Part shown: piece after piece, positions 6,199 to 6,418 of the stretch
Numbering within the stretch: the first letter of the stretch is position 1
How the letters are laid out: the number at the start of each line of letters is the position of its first letter
Assembly (NCBI GenBank): GCA_028289185.1
Contig: JAQGGV010000021.1
Location: 1 to 6,418, forward strand
DNA: 6,418 nucleotides
Reading direction: 5' to 3'
Origin: Candidatus Saccharimonadota bacterium
Lineage (GTDB): Bacteria > Patescibacteriota > Saccharimonadia > Saccharimonadales > Saccharimonadaceae
Notes under the pieces: generated by a model
What the model saw: the letters and a program-made list of their open reading frames with translations, nothing else
Databases searched by the model: none
Told to the model about the DNA's origin: nothing
Translations under genes and position numbers: made by a program

Positions 6199-6418
6199 TA
6201 CTTGCGACTCTTTTTGCGATTTTGTCTTTGCGCTTTTTTCTTTTTACGAGCGTCGTTCTTAATCTTATTTTCGTTCTTTAGCTTCTTTTCAACATTAAAG
6301 TCATTGTCACGGTTTTGTTCACCACTCGTGATTTCATTCACACCGCGCTCGACGGCACTTTCGGCCAGACGCGTCAGTTCGGTTTGGTGGTCTTCCTCAG
6401 CAACAGCCAGGAAGTCGT
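6198..6418 (-). CDS. 3' end of an unidentified gene with a Lys/Arg-rich tail
   Basis: The minus strand is open from the window edge to a TAA at 6200-6198, giving 72 residues of a protein whose start lies outside. I do not recognise it. The visible part begins with an acidic, probably helical stretch (AEEDHQTELTRLAESAVERG), then becomes a hydrophilic, probably disordered tail; in the final 36 residues I count 12 Lys and 4 Arg, including ARKKKKAQRQNRKKSRK at the end. Such tails often bind RNA, DNA or ribosomes, but nothing here proves it. Its stop overlaps the M16 peptidase start by one base (TAATG), which supports a real frame and one operon. M16 genes often occur in tandem pairs, so a partner peptidase is possible, though no M16 motif is visible in this fragment. 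Confidence 0.72.
   Translation of the reverse strand, partial: DFLAVAEEDHQTELTRLAESAVERGVNEITSGEQNRDNDFNVEKKLKNENKIKNDARKKKKAQRQNRKKSRK

Overview
The window reads as a compact bacterial chromosome segment in which every convincing gene is on the minus strand. It most likely comes from a Patescibacteria/CPR genome close to Saccharibacteria, but this is an inference from protein style and gene content, with no rRNA or marker comparison. GC is about 47-49% by eye, gaps between core genes are 0-20 bases, one stop codon is TGA and a full RF2 gene is present. UGA is therefore a stop here, which argues against the UGA=Gly lineages (Gracilibacteria, Absconditabacteria).

In transcription order (right to left): the 3' end of an unidentified gene with a very basic tail (6198-6418); an M16 zinc peptidase (4912-6198) joined to it by a TAATG stop-start; a MurD-type ligase (3619-4893); murL (2366-3622), overlapping murD by ATGA; prfB/RF2 (1266-2345); a small, GC-richer orphan gene (825-1169) with its own promoter, Shine-Dalgarno and terminator; and ftsE (1-662), missing only its last codons at the window edge. 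A ftsX gene would be expected just outside, downstream of ftsE.

The most interesting content is the murD-murL pair. The second protein matches MurL, the ATP-dependent UDP-MurNAc-L-Ala-L-Glu epimerase known from Xanthomonas, and the adjacent ligase has changed D-Glu-pocket residues, as expected if it adds L-Glu (MurD2). Together they would place D-Glu in peptidoglycan without a glutamate racemase. The second notable pattern is regulatory: murD and prfB each have a TATAAT-like box exactly 6 bases before the ATG and no Shine-Dalgarno, and ftsE has one 11 bases before, suggesting leaderless or nearly leaderless mRNAs. The orphan gene between prfB and ftsE instead has a long leader with a good Shine-Dalgarno. 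It interrupts the widespread prfB-ftsE-ftsX order and looks like an inserted accessory gene.

Apart from the MurD2/MurL pathway, which is known but uncommon, I see no mobile element, CRISPR array, tRNA or rRNA, and no clearly new multi-gene system. No gene-free stretch exceeds 300 bases.
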